Origin: Cladorhizidae sp. MBARI D1340-BT2
Lineage: Eukaryota > Porifera > Demospongiae > Poecilosclerida > Cladorhizidae
Direction of reading: 5' to 3'
Length of the DNA: 64,000 bases
Assembly (NCBI GenBank): GCA_028752905.1
Contig: JAQNBH010000002.1
Span: 19,190,430 to 19,254,429, forward strand
The position numbers were made by a program, and so were the translations under genes. Within the stretch, counting starts at the first letter, position 1; each line of letters starts with the position of its first letter. This document shows positions 34,890 to 45,438 of this stretch, one piece after another. The notes beneath the pieces are model-generated. The model was not told the DNA's origin and ran no database searches. It was given only the letters and a program-made list of their open reading frames with translations.

Positions 34890-35650
34890 CACCCCCCAGT
34901 CTTGGTCCAGTCTGGCTGGCTTGAGTCTGTCGATGGAGACTGTGTCGGTGCGAACCTGGAAGAGCCAGCTTGAAAAACTTATCCTTCCGCTCAAGCACTT
35001 GGAAGGGTCCATCGTATTGGCACTGCAGTGGCTTGCGATGGGCATCGTGATGGAGGAAAACGAAACACAAGTCTGTAGTTGGATAGGCACTCGAGAAGGG
35101 CGATAACTATGAGAAACCGTGGAAGTAGCCTTTAGTTTCTGCATTGCTTCCTGTAAGCGAGGCAGAAAAGCTGTTGGGTCGGAAAGCTGGAGTGCGGTCA
35201 TGGTTGGTTTGGAGAAGAAGTCTCCTGGCAATCAGAGAGTTGTACCGTAGACCAGTTCGGCTGAAGAGCAATTGAGGTCCTCCTTGGGAGCTGTGTGAAT
35301 TCCCACAGGACTAAAGGAAGTTCGTCCATCCAATTCTGGTCCTGTAGTCGTGCTCGGAGGCATCCCTTCAACTGTCTGTGGAGTCGTTCCACGATGCCGT
35401 TGGACTGAGGGTGACAGGCTGTGGTATGATGCACTTGCACACCCATGAACTTGTTGAGTTGGGTCCAGATGGCAGAGGTGAATTGCCGGCCGCGGTTGGA
35501 TGTGATTGTGGTTGGCACTCCGAAGCGGGAGATCCAAGAGTGCAGTAGAGCCTGAGCACAGGAAATAGCAGTTGCGTTGACTATTGCAATGGCTTCTGGC
35601 CACCGTGTGAAGCAGTCAATAATGGTGAAAAGGTTGATGTAACCCTGCAA
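34890..35650 (-). pseudogene. G2 integrase
   Basis: Minus strand. The frame from 35650 reads INLFTIIDCFTRWPEAIAI (first catalytic Asp), TITSNRGRQFTS (normally TSDRGRQF; the second Asp is Asn, codon AAC), then HPQSNGIVERLHRQLK (catalytic Glu). Further down, in two other frames, come the C-terminal segment (PLQCQYDGPFQVLERK) and VSIDRLKP just before the polypurine tract. The enzyme would insert cDNA into the genome, but the Asp-to-Asn change and the frameshifts disable it. Confidence 0.85.
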
Positions 35651-36010
35651 GGTAGGACAATATCGACATGGATGTGGACGAAATGTCAGTCTGTTGTGTC
35701 AAACCGCTGAAGAGGTGCCGAGATGTGTTGTTGGACCTTAGCACATTGGCAAGGGCGTGTCCATGCTCCAACATCCTTGTGGAGGCCGTGCCAGATGGAA
35801 CGGGTTGCCATCAGTCATAGTGTAGCACAAATGCCTGGGGTGTGAGAGCCCATGATGATGTCGAAGAGCTTACGTCTCCAAGTAAGAGGCACAATGGGAC
35901 GTGGTCATGATGTGGAGATGTCACACAAGACCGTTTCAGAGCTGTCCTCGAGATTGACATCTTCCAGAACTAGGCCAGTAATGGCGGTGCGGTAGGCCTG
36001 AATGGCTTGG

Positions 36011-37119
36011 TCAGCTTTCTGCTCCTGGGCGAGCTCGGCATATGTAGTTAATGTTCTCAGTGAGGGCTAAGGCCGAGATAACGGAGGGTTGGTTCTGGTT
36101 AACCGAAATCCGGGACAGGGCATCAGCTACCATATTATCTTTCCCATGGATATGTCTAAAATCTGTGGTGAACTCAGCCACGAACGATAGGTGGCGTGTC
36201 TGTCGTGGTGAGTGGTCGGAATCGTTTCCAAAGGCGAAAATAAGGGGCTTGTGATCAGTGTAAACGTGAAACACACTTCCTTCGAGGAAGTGGCGAAAGT
36301 GTTTTATAGTAAGATAGGAGGCAAGGAGCTCCCGATCAAAAGTACTGTATCTCGTCTCGGCTGGTGTCGAGAAGAAGGCCAGGGGTTCCATCTTGGAACT
36401 GCTCCAGTGATGCCCCGATGGCGTAACCTGGAGCGTCCACTGTGATGCTGGTTGTCGCAGTATGGTCTGGGAGGACGAGTAGTGTAGCATTAGCCAGGGC
36501 AGTCTTTGCTTCTTGGAAGGCGACAGACAGTTCGGGGGTCCAATTGATGGACTTGTTTCCGGAGTGTACTTATGCATGAAGGGGGCAAAGGATATGGGTG
36601 GCATGTGGCAAGAAACGATGATAGAAATTGATAACCCTATAAATTCTTGTAGGCCTTTCATCTGCAGCGGTGGAGGGAAATCGTTGATGGCAGCCACTCC
36701 CTCGGGTGTTGGCTGGATGCCAGAGACGGTGACTTTGTGTCCAAGGAAATCGAGGGTCCTGACTCCAAAAACACACTTGTCTGTGTTGAGGATGAGTCCA
36801 TGTGCGGCTACAGTCTTGAAAAGGAGGCGAAGATGGCATCGGTGTTGTGCAAGAGAGGAGCTAGCAACCAGGATGTCGTCCAGATATACAAAGGCGAAAT
36901 CAAGCTCCTGCAGGATGTGATCCATCATGCGTTGGAAAGATTGGCCTGCATTCCGTACACCAAAGGGCATGGGCAGGAACTCAAAGAGGCGAAATGGTGT
37001 GATGACAGCAGTTTTGGCAATGTCTTCGGGGGCCATTGGAATCTGGTGGTAGCCTTTAACTAGATCGACCTTGGAGAAGAAAGTTTTACCAGAGAGGAGA
37101 GCTGTGAAATCCTGCACAT
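36011..37119 (-). pseudogene. G2 reverse transcriptase and RNase H
   Basis: Minus strand. The frame opens after an in-frame TGA in the GDWRP region (near 37173). It contains KVDLVKGYHQIPM, PFGVRNAGQSFQRMMD and the catalytic FVYLDDIL. Between about 36670 and 36380 the homologous protein is in another frame (RVINFYHRFLPHA, then INWTPELSVAFQEAKTALAN), and it returns to the first frame at AETRYSTFDRELLA of RNase H (TDHKPL and DALSRI follow). Two roughly compensating frameshifts thus flank the RT connection/RNase H start. The RT core itself is intact. Confidence 0.85.
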
Positions 37120-37690
37120 GAGGGATCGGATAACAGTCGGGGATGGAGATGTTGTTGAGATGATGGTAGTCACCTCAGGGGCGCCAATCCCCATATTTCT
37201 TGGGCACCATGTGTAGTGGTGAAGCCCATGAGCTGGAGGAGCAGCATACAATCCCCAACTTTCCTATCTGCGCAAAATCCTGGCGGGCAATGGCAAGTTT
37301 CTTTTGTGCGAGGCGTCGAGCCCGGGCATACACTGGTGGTCCCTTCATAGGGATGTGATGCTGCACGCCATGCTTGACCCTGGTGGAGGAGAAGTTGGAG
37401 GTGGTAAGCATTGGGAACTCTCGCAGGATGTGGGTGAACTCATCCATGGATGTGTCTGAAGAGAGTTTGGGGGCTGTGGAAGAACTTGGTTTGAGTACAC
37501 CGCTGGCATACGAACAAGAGTCAATGAGTTGGCGGCAGCGAGCGTTGATCATGAGTTGATGAGCCCGGAAAAAGTCAAGGCCAAGGATAGGCTGTGACAC
37601 GTCAGCAAGGGTGAACTTCCACTCGACTGTGCGGAAACCCAGGTTAATTGACATCGTGCTGGTGCCATAGGTATTTATTGAAGTGCCATT
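37120..37690 (-). pseudogene. G2 aspartic protease and RT start
   Basis: Minus strand. The protease C-terminal half (WKFTLADVSQPILGLDFFRA) and the RT fingers (VPKKYGDWRP) are in one frame. The expected active site follows GHHFLID at about 37705, where the next codons read CAG GTG instead of completing D-T/S-G; a one-base loss puts GAEVSV into another frame. An additional frame change follows. Protease and therefore polyprotein processing would be lost. Confidence 0.7.
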
Positions 37691-37699
37691 AGACTGACG

Positions 37700-38490
37700 C
37701 TAACTTCGGCACCTGATCAATGAGGAAATGATGGCCGGAGTTTTTGTCCCAGATATAGAGAGGCGATTTGAATTCTGACCGGCCATGTTTGCCACTAGTG
37801 GTTTGGTCGTAGTGTTTGTCTGGTAGGAACATGGGGGCCTGCAATTCTTGGCATTATCCCCGAACTTGGTGTGGTACCAACATAAGCTTGGGGAGTCCTT
37901 GTTTGAGCTGGATGCAGTGGGTGATTTGGAGCTAGGTAGTCGCTTGGGTCGCTTTTGTACTGCAGAGAGTTGTGGTGTAGAACATGACTTGGATTCCATG
38001 ATCTTGCTGGCTGCTTTAGCTAGTGCTGGCATCGTCTCCAGGTCCAGTGGTGCAAGGATATCTCTGATGTCATGTGGGAGTTGCTCCAAGAAGAGCTCCC
38101 GAAATATGTCAACTACTGGAGTCTTACCCCAGAGGGACAGCATGTCAGCCAGCAGGTCAGTTGGGCGACGGTCACCAAGGGCATTAAGATGAAGGAGTTT
38201 GGTTGCTTTCTGTGCCTTGGTGAGGCCATAACAGGTGAGCATCTCCTCCTTCAGGGAGACATATTTATCCTTAGTCGGTGGTGCGAGGATGAAAGCTTGG
38301 AGTCTGTTAGCAACGCGTTGGTTGAGGGAGGAGATGACATGGTAATATTTTGTTTCGTCAGCGACTATGTTCCACAAAGCAAACTGGGCTTCTGTCTGGG
38401 CGAACCAGACCTGGGTGTCGGCGTGCCAGAAGTTAGAGAGCTTAAAAGGGAGATGGCTGATATAGCAGTGGCAGCGGCTGATTCTGCCAT
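37700..38490 (-). pseudogene. G2 gag
   Basis: Minus strand. The frame reads VWFAQTEAQFALWNIVADE, then SLNQRVANRLQAFILAPP and LLHLNALGDRRPTDLLADML, typical of capsid proteins in metazoan Ty3/gypsy elements. The C-terminus has a CWYHTKFGDNAKNCRPPC motif, the Cys/His nucleocapsid-like pattern of this group instead of a standard CCHC knuckle. The frame is open for at least 225 codons from 38377. The start is uncertain: an ATG at about 38490 is in another frame. Confidence 0.75.
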
Positions 38491-38573
38491 TCCTTGGAGG
38501 TAGTAGACGAGGATGATTGAGGTATAGAGGTAGGTACTTCTTCCTGGCGGTTAACTTTCCACGATCACGTCAG

Positions 38574-38769
38574 GGTCACCACTGTAGCCGATGCAAGTAT
38601 CGTTACTTGGGCGGCTATCTTATAAAGGTATTATTGGATAATTAACGACAGAGAAAGACAAACAATAGAATCAATAACAGTCTCAATAATGCCTCACTCT
38701 CAGTCTCTAGAAAGCTCTACAATGTCACGTGGTCCAGTTCGGTAGGACGCCAGATATGGAACCGCTACA
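38574..38769 (-). repeat. 5' LTR of G2
   Basis: 196 bp, homologous to the 3' LTR at 34683-34885. The sequence just inside (CTGACGTGATCGTGG in coding orientation) is the likely primer-binding region; the tRNA was not identified. Confidence 0.9.
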
Positions 38770-38830
38770 CTATATAGCAAGCTGCACTCAAGCAATTGAC
38801 CCATTCACATGCACCAGGGTTAACCAATTA

Positions 38831-39881
38831 AGAATGTACATAGACTATTATTAATAGGTAGAGCAAAATCAACCATGAATTAAATCTGAAGAAATAGAGC
38901 GGAGGAATAATTTGAATTTCAAAAGTGATTACAAAAGTGATTAGAATGAAAATCAAAGGCAATGTAATAAAAATGATAAGCTCATTCCAAAGTGTGGTAG
39001 GTATGCAAGCTGTAGCCAAGATTTCCACCATCTGCAAAGTGAAGTAGTAGACATGCAAGGTGTAGCAACTAATTGCTATATTCTTCCCAACTCCAAAGTG
39101 TAATAGTTGGCATGCTAGCTGTGGCTATAATTATACTAATTGCAAGATTCTCCCCAAGATTGTCAGAGCTTGATTTTGCCTATATATTTACTTCAAGTCC
39201 ATGATGAAGTCAATTCCTCCAAGTCCTGCTATATATAATATTTCTCTCATAGGTATATACAATATAAATCAAAATCAAATTTCCGTTTCTGTTATCCACC
39301 AAAGTTAATCAATGCCCACTGCCAGATACTATTGGCATTGAAAATGCAGAAAATTGGTTATTTTTTCTTCCAATATGATGAGTGACTGCAGTCCTCTGGA
39401 ATTGGCAGAGTAGCTATCAACAACACAGAGCTGTTGGAGCAGCTGTAGACATTGAAACACCTAATGAAAGATTTATCTAAGTAGGCTTCAGAGCCACAGT
39501 CGAATAGGCACAGCTGAACCAATGTTCAGTTTATCGCCTCTTTTGACCGTGCCCTCGATTGAACCAACTCTACAGATGAAGAACTGTTTGACTATATAGA
39601 GTGGCTGTTATCACCTCAGCCCACAGACCACTTGACTAAAGTAGTTGTTGACATCATAATAGCTGACCATCACACAAATACAGAACACAGACATCAATTG
39701 ACTTATGCTTAATGAAGTACTCTCTACATCACCACATCTCGCACAGGCCGTGCAACAAAACACTGGATAAGCTTGAGCATCCACATGGCTTTGCTCTTGA
39801 CATGGACCAGTGATAAGCTCCCCCTCCCCCCCCCCCCCGTGGAAAATAGTAAAATTTCAATGAAATTTATTTTCAAACTGT
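38831..39881. other. Non-coding; C tract near 39823-39837
   Basis: AT-rich. No supported gene. Confidence 0.45.
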
Positions 39882-41185
39882 CAAAAATGAATTTAATGGA
39901 GGGTACACAAATCAGTGTATTCTGTACGGGAAAGCAACACTACAGAAATGTAAAGTTTATTGTACAAGAACACCAGCTTGTAGAATAACTTAAATAAAAT
40001 TTGTTTGCAGGGAAAATTGTAGTGACTAAAGTTATAAATTGAATTGAGCTGTTAGAAAAGAAAGGAACCAAGACTGTACCCATGTCTACCATAACCAGTT
40101 AGAGCACATGTGTGCAACATTCAACAAAACCAGGTAACCACTTATGACCCACGTACACTATCCATGTGTAGGCAGGCATGTGTGCATAATAAACATGGTA
40201 AGGAATAATATCTGCTATGATTGGTTAGCTGTGGAGTCATCCTGAGCAACTCTTGCAATAGGCTACTTGATAAAAATACAAACAAAAATGTAAATTGGAA
40301 TGCCAAGCCAAGAAAAGAAGTGAAATAAATGTTTGCCACTTAAAGGGTTGTGCCCAATTCAGTTTTTTGTTACCATTCTAAACCATGAGGTATATACATG
40401 TAGAAACATACTAGCTGGAAAGCAAGATCTAATCAGCTGAATGATGTGTTTGTCCTTCATAATCCGCCAATACCACTTAAAATGTGGTTGACATGTTCAT
40501 ACTTTTTGGAGTTAGGTAACCTGTAATGGTTGACCCCCACAATTATATTCATGGCATCTCCGACATTACAACAATAAGCTAATAAAAATGAAACATGTGT
40601 TAATAAATCTTTGCTGTGGCACCAAATATACTTCAGGTTGAAGTGAATACAAGACCTTATAATCATGGAAAATCGTCACTGTCATCTAAGACCAGACCAT
40701 CCTCTCTGGGCTTATTCTGCTATATCTGGAATGGCTCCTTCTAGCTAAGGCTACATGGACACTGATGCCTGTATAACAATGATTCTCATTACCCTGGTCA
40801 AGCATACCTAAGGTATGCAGGTGAATTTCTTTGGTTTAGTTCGGTACACTATAAGCTTTCGTTTATTAACCTCAATGAAGCTAACACTTACACCAAACTG
40901 CATTTTATTGTATAAATGAAAAACTAACTATGAATTAAGTGGAGGTCAATCTGGGGACAAAAAATTAAAATTTGGCCCAGGAAGTCAGCAGCAAAACAGT
41001 GAATCTTAACTAGCCCCACCCACTTATTGGAGCGTAAAGTTTACTGAAGATGTGTAAAGCCGAAGGATAATACAGAGCTGTTGGAGACTGCACTGCAGGG
41101 TTGACGAGAGTGAGGAGTTGGATGATGATGAGGACTACATGTAGATAAATCTTCATTGCTGCTTTTATTACTTCTGACAATACAC
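39882..41185. repeat. Dispersed repeat R1, copy 2 (left part)
   Basis: Homologous to 4994-6240 with indels. It continues at about 52440-52560 on the other side of the satellite and LTR element. Confidence 0.8.
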
Positions 41186-42022
41186 CGCAAGCCCTTCGCA
41201 TTGTGTCGCATTAAATTGCTTTGCATCACATTGCATCACATTATATTGATTTGCACTGCATTGCATCGAATCACATTGCTTTTCATCACATCACATTGCC
41301 TTGCATCACATTATGTTGCATCACATTGCATCACATTGCATCACATCACATTGCAATGTATTACTTTGTGTCCGATTTCACTGCTTTGTAACATTGCATA
41401 GTATTACATTGCTTCGCATACATTACATTGCTTTGCATCATATTGCTTCACATCACATTGCTTATCATATTGCTTCACATCACATTGCTTGGCATCAGAT
41501 TGCTTTAGATCACATTGCGTCGCATCACATTGCATCGTATCACATTTAAGTATCACAATGCTTCCATCATATTGCCTCGAATCACATTGGTTCACATCAC
41601 ATTCCTTTGCATCACATCACATTGTGTCATATCACATGCCTTTGCATCACATTGCGCCACTCACATTGTCGCATCACATTGTGTCACATCACATTGCTTT
41701 GCAACATATTGCTTTGCATCACATCACATTGTGTCACATCACATTGCTTTGCATCACATTGCATCACATCACATTGTGTCCCATCACATTGCTTTGCATC
41801 ACATTGCATCATATCGCATTGTTTCACAACACATTCATCGCATCATACTCTTCCCATCACATAGCGTTTCATCACATTGCTTCGCATCATTTAGCTTTAC
41901 ATCACATTACTTTGCATCACAATGCTTCGCATCAAATTCCTTTGCATCACATTACTTCTCAGCAAATTCCTTTGCATCACATTGCTTTGCATCACATTGT
42001 TTTGCATCACATTGTATTGGAT
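41186..42022. repeat. CATCACATTGCTTTG satellite, left part
   Basis: About 830 bp of 10-bp and 15-bp units (GCATCACATT with optional GCTTT). Long open frames in several phases are artefacts of the repeat. The array resumes at 52295-52440 after the gypsy element G1, with the 5-bp duplication TGGAT at the break. Confidence 0.9.
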
Positions 42023-42327
42023 TGTCAGGCCTCAGCCCTGCAGAGCAGCCCTACAAAGATCAAACTATAAATAGAATTTATAAATAGAGCTAGAACTCAT
42101 GATCTCAGACTATCAACACATAGGACAATCATGATATCATCTCAAACTCTTAGATAAGTCCTGTAAGGACATACAGTAATTCTACTACTCTCACACTGTT
42201 ATCAACACCATAGGCTGTAAAAACATGGCTGCAAGGGTATTTAAACCCCTCTGCAATCTAGGCTTAGGCAGTCTCATCTATCTTCATATTCTGCTACTCG
42301 ACTGTTGTTTTAATATAAGCTACTTAA
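42023..42327 (+). repeat. 5' LTR of G1, left part
   Basis: Homologous to 51855-52165. The LTR is split at TTAA 42324-42327 by piggyBac copy f and continues at 49307-49430. The intact 3' LTR shows a single TTAA (in TACATACTTAAGAGC) at this place. Confidence 0.9.
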
Positions 42328-42399
42328 CCCTCTCACCATCGGATTGCCAGGAGGATTATTAAAAATTGAATCAGTTCTAGTTAAAAATCAAAAAAAATC

Positions 42400-42930
42400 A
42401 GGAATGCACTCAAGTCCTTAGCAACCATATATTATGGGATAGCTTTATTGTTGATAAACAATGTGGTCAGTGTTTGTGACCACACATTGACCACAGAACA
42501 TGAATATCATTATTCTTATTTACATTGCTTATATTGCCGAATAGATTGCTCAATAATTTGTAACCATATGCTATGTGACAGATTATTGTTGATAAACAAT
42601 GTTGTCAACTTTTGGGACCACAACTATGAATATGCGTAAGATTATCCATAAACATGTAACAATATTGTTTATATTGCCGAATATATTATTGCAACCATAT
42701 TATTTTTATGGGATAGAATTGTTTATGCTAAACAGTGTGGTCAAATGTGTTTGTGACCACATGAATATAATCTTATTGATCTGCAAAAGAAGTGTTTATA
42801 TTGCTGAATGTAATTAGTGCAATGCATTACTGTTGATAAACAATGTGGTCATTTATTGTTGATAAACAATGTAGTCATTTGTGACCACACACTTACTACA
42901 AACTATGAATATCATCATGTTTATTTATAT
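42400..42930 (-). repeat. 3' subterminal tandem blocks of copy f
   Basis: Four degenerate tandem copies (about 110-150 bp) of a block with GCAACCATAT, ATGGGATAG, GTTGATAAACAATGTGGTCA, TGTGACCACA and ATGAATATCAT. The block also occurs singly in copies b and d. In piggyBac and related elements subterminal repeats often bind transposase; that role here is inferred. Confidence 0.7.
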
Positions 42931-43524
42931 AAGAAGCATTGTTTATAATGAGTGGCTATATGACAATGTGTATATATATATATATGTATATATATAACTG
43001 GACATTGGGCTAGATAAATAATTACAACAAATTCGATCCATTTAGCCAAGGAACTCTCATTCCCTGTTACCATCGAGCACCACTTGGAGGTATGGCTGTA
43101 CTTTGCCCGACACACATACAGCACCACACACATACAACAGACAACATGTAAACACACATACAACACACACATACAACACATGTCACACTACACATCGTGT
43201 GCGGAGAATCATGTCACTTTGCAACAGTACTGTCCTCAACATGGGAAACACAATGTGTAGACACAAAACAGACGACAACAACCACAAAACAACACATACA
43301 CACAACACACACACACAACTAACACTGCGCAGGCATACAATAAAACATACAGCACAAAAATATACGGCACAGAAAAGTCAAAATACACATTATGTGTGGA
43401 CAATCATGTTACTTTGCAACAGTCTCATGTCCTTTCAACGTGGGACACACAATGTGTAGACACAAAAGAGACAATAACAACAAACACAATACACACAAAA
43501 AATAGAGTTTGAAATTAGGTGAAG

Positions 43525-45108
43525 TCAGCGCCTTCTGCCATATTCTACCAAATTGTGGTAGGAATAAAAACAATTCCTATCCTCCAGGATGCAGAGGTGT
43601 ACCTTGCAATGTTTACAGAAGACCCGACTCTCATGTCTGTTTCCCACTGTGGGAAGCTTGTTCCTCTTCATCACCTCCAGACACACAACACAGTTCTTCT
43701 TGTCCTTCATGTGACAAGGACTGTGGTCTAGAGCACGACTGAGGTGGTCGAGACGCTCATGTTCCAGAGAGCGGGGAGGCCCAGCCCATTTTATTGACGA
43801 AGAGCTTCCCACTCGATCTTTTGCCACCCCCAATCGGTACTTGAGGAAGTCTCGCTTCTGCCTCCCATGTGCAGCAAGTTCCACAGTGTGAGTGTGAGAG
43901 TCGAGGATGTAACCGTTCAACAGAGAACACTTAACAATATATGCAAAAACACGCTTCCACCATTTGACACTGCGCCTACCAATATTGAAATCGCTTTCCA
44001 GCTGATCTCCATGGTCCACACCCCTCATATGGGCCTGATAGTCAACCAGGCATGGTGGACATGCTGGCTACCCTCCATATTCCTCCTCTTCACCATTGAG
44101 AGATGTTCAGCTGGGGGAAAGGTGGAGAGAAAGTAGATAGACCTCTTGTCAACTCACACGGTTGCCAGCAGAGGGCCATTGGCGCAGTAATCCGTATACC
44201 CTCTATTTCTCATGGTAGCCTTCGTTGCCAGATCTTTGGGGAAAATCCGACAGTTGAGCCGCCCAGTGCCACAGGCATCTATTCCGCAGTTGTAGAAGGT
44301 AAGATAGAGGGTAGGGCTGGTGTAAATATTGTCAGTGTACACCTGATGGCCGCTGGATTATTTTCCCTTCATCAATTCCAACACGACCCTGGTACAGAGA
44401 CCAATATCCATGGGGGTTGCATTCCCAATAGTACATAGGTCCCAAGCCCTTTCCGGTATATATATAACTGCAACATAGCCATTGGTAGATACAAAAGACT
44501 TGATACCCCACTTTGTCGGTGTGTCCTTCATATACTGTTTGAATGCTAATCGGCCCTTGAAAGGTATCGTGGCCTCGTCAATAGCCACCTGCTGATGAAG
44601 GTTGTACTCAGATTGAAACCTGGGTACCACCATGTCCAGCAGAGGATGTACCTTGTGAAGGCGATCACGCCCAGGCTGAGTGGGTGGCGGTGCTGATTGG
44701 CTGTCAGCCAAGTGCAAAAACCTGAAAATCAGGGAAAATCAAGTTTGAGGCATAATGGACGAAATACCATGGGTTTTCAGATGAATATTCTGATTCGACC
44801 AATAGATTTTGAGTCGGGACAACTTGAAAATACCCATGTATATAAGCATACCAAGGAAAGCTTTGATCTGTTCCACAGAGATATTTGACCACGGGCATGC
44901 TCGTGGTGTAATGCTGCCACATATTTAATGGTTTCAGTAACCAATAGCTGCCATACTTCATCAGTAAAAAACCCTCCAAATAGCTGACCTGCTGTTGAAG
45001 CTGATGTCACTTTTGAACCAGGAATTGCAGAGTACCCATATTTACTCAGACTAGTGGACTCTTCCTTTCTCCAAACTCCAACTGGAGTTAAAAGTGAGGC
45101 AATAGAAA
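43525..45108 (-). pseudogene. piggyBac copy f transposase, catalytic and C-terminal domains
   Basis: Minus strand. In order: FFTDEVWQLLVTETIKYV; after a 2-base frame change near 44880, KAFLGMLIYMGIFKLSRLK; then QQVAIDEATIPFKGRLAF (first Asp); after a TAA, VYTDNIYTSPTLYLTF (second Asp); after a TGA and a frame change, MRGVDHGDQLESDFNIG (third Asp). The C-terminus has CVVC, then HESRVFCKHCKVHLC, the zinc-binding cysteine-rich domain. All three catalytic Asp residues of the DDD triad are kept. At least three nonsense codons and two frameshifts make it a pseudogene. Confidence 0.9.
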
Positions 45109-45169
45109 TACCTGAAGAGCAGCTGAAGGGGTGTAAGAGGAAGTCACACCAGAACTGCTAGCGTTAGCT

Positions 45170-45436
45170 ACAACAGAACTGGTAGAGGAGGAAGCTACAA
45201 CAGAACTGCTAGCATTAGCTACGACAGATTGCTAGTGGAAGCTACAACAGATCTGCTAGCGGAAGCTACAACAGATCTGCTAGCGGAAGCTACAACAGAA
45301 CTGGCAGAGGAGGAAGCTACAACAGATCTGCTAGCAGAAGGTACAACAGAGGAAGAACTTGAAGATGAGGTGGTATGCAGTACCTTGGGCTCAAGTATGC
45401 ATCGAACATGACGAGGTGCAGGCTGTCCAGCAGGGG
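45170..45436 (-). pseudogene. piggyBac copy f, exon 2 (3' part), Ser-rich repeats
   Basis: Minus strand. The frame reads TPAGQPAPRHVRCILEPKVL and then Ser runs and a 24-bp tandem repeat (peptide SVVASASR) to a stop at about 45219. It continues the exon at 48418-48685 from which it was split by the IS630-like insertion. Confidence 0.8.
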
Positions 45437-45438
45437 TA

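Larger units (their letters stand above)
34683..38769 (-). mobile_element. Ty3/gypsy LTR retrotransposon G2
   Basis: A 4087-bp element coded on the minus strand. LTRs lie at 34683-34885 and 38574-38769 and are very similar. In coding orientation the LTR begins TGTAG and ends GTGACA or GTGACC. A polypurine tract (ACTGGGGGGTGGACC) abuts the 3' LTR. Order along the minus strand is gag, protease, RT, RNase H, integrase, as in standard Ty3/gypsy. It lies within repeat R2. I could not find a clean target duplication. Confidence 0.9.

Noticed and set aside
36513..38503. Plus-strand open frames of 108-143 codons in the gypsy G2 region
   Set aside because: Antisense of gag and pol, whose motifs and order are unambiguous on the minus strand.
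41489..42087. Overlapping ~190-codon His/Ser/Ile-rich open frames
   Set aside because: By-products of the CATCACATTG satellite; three frames are open at once.
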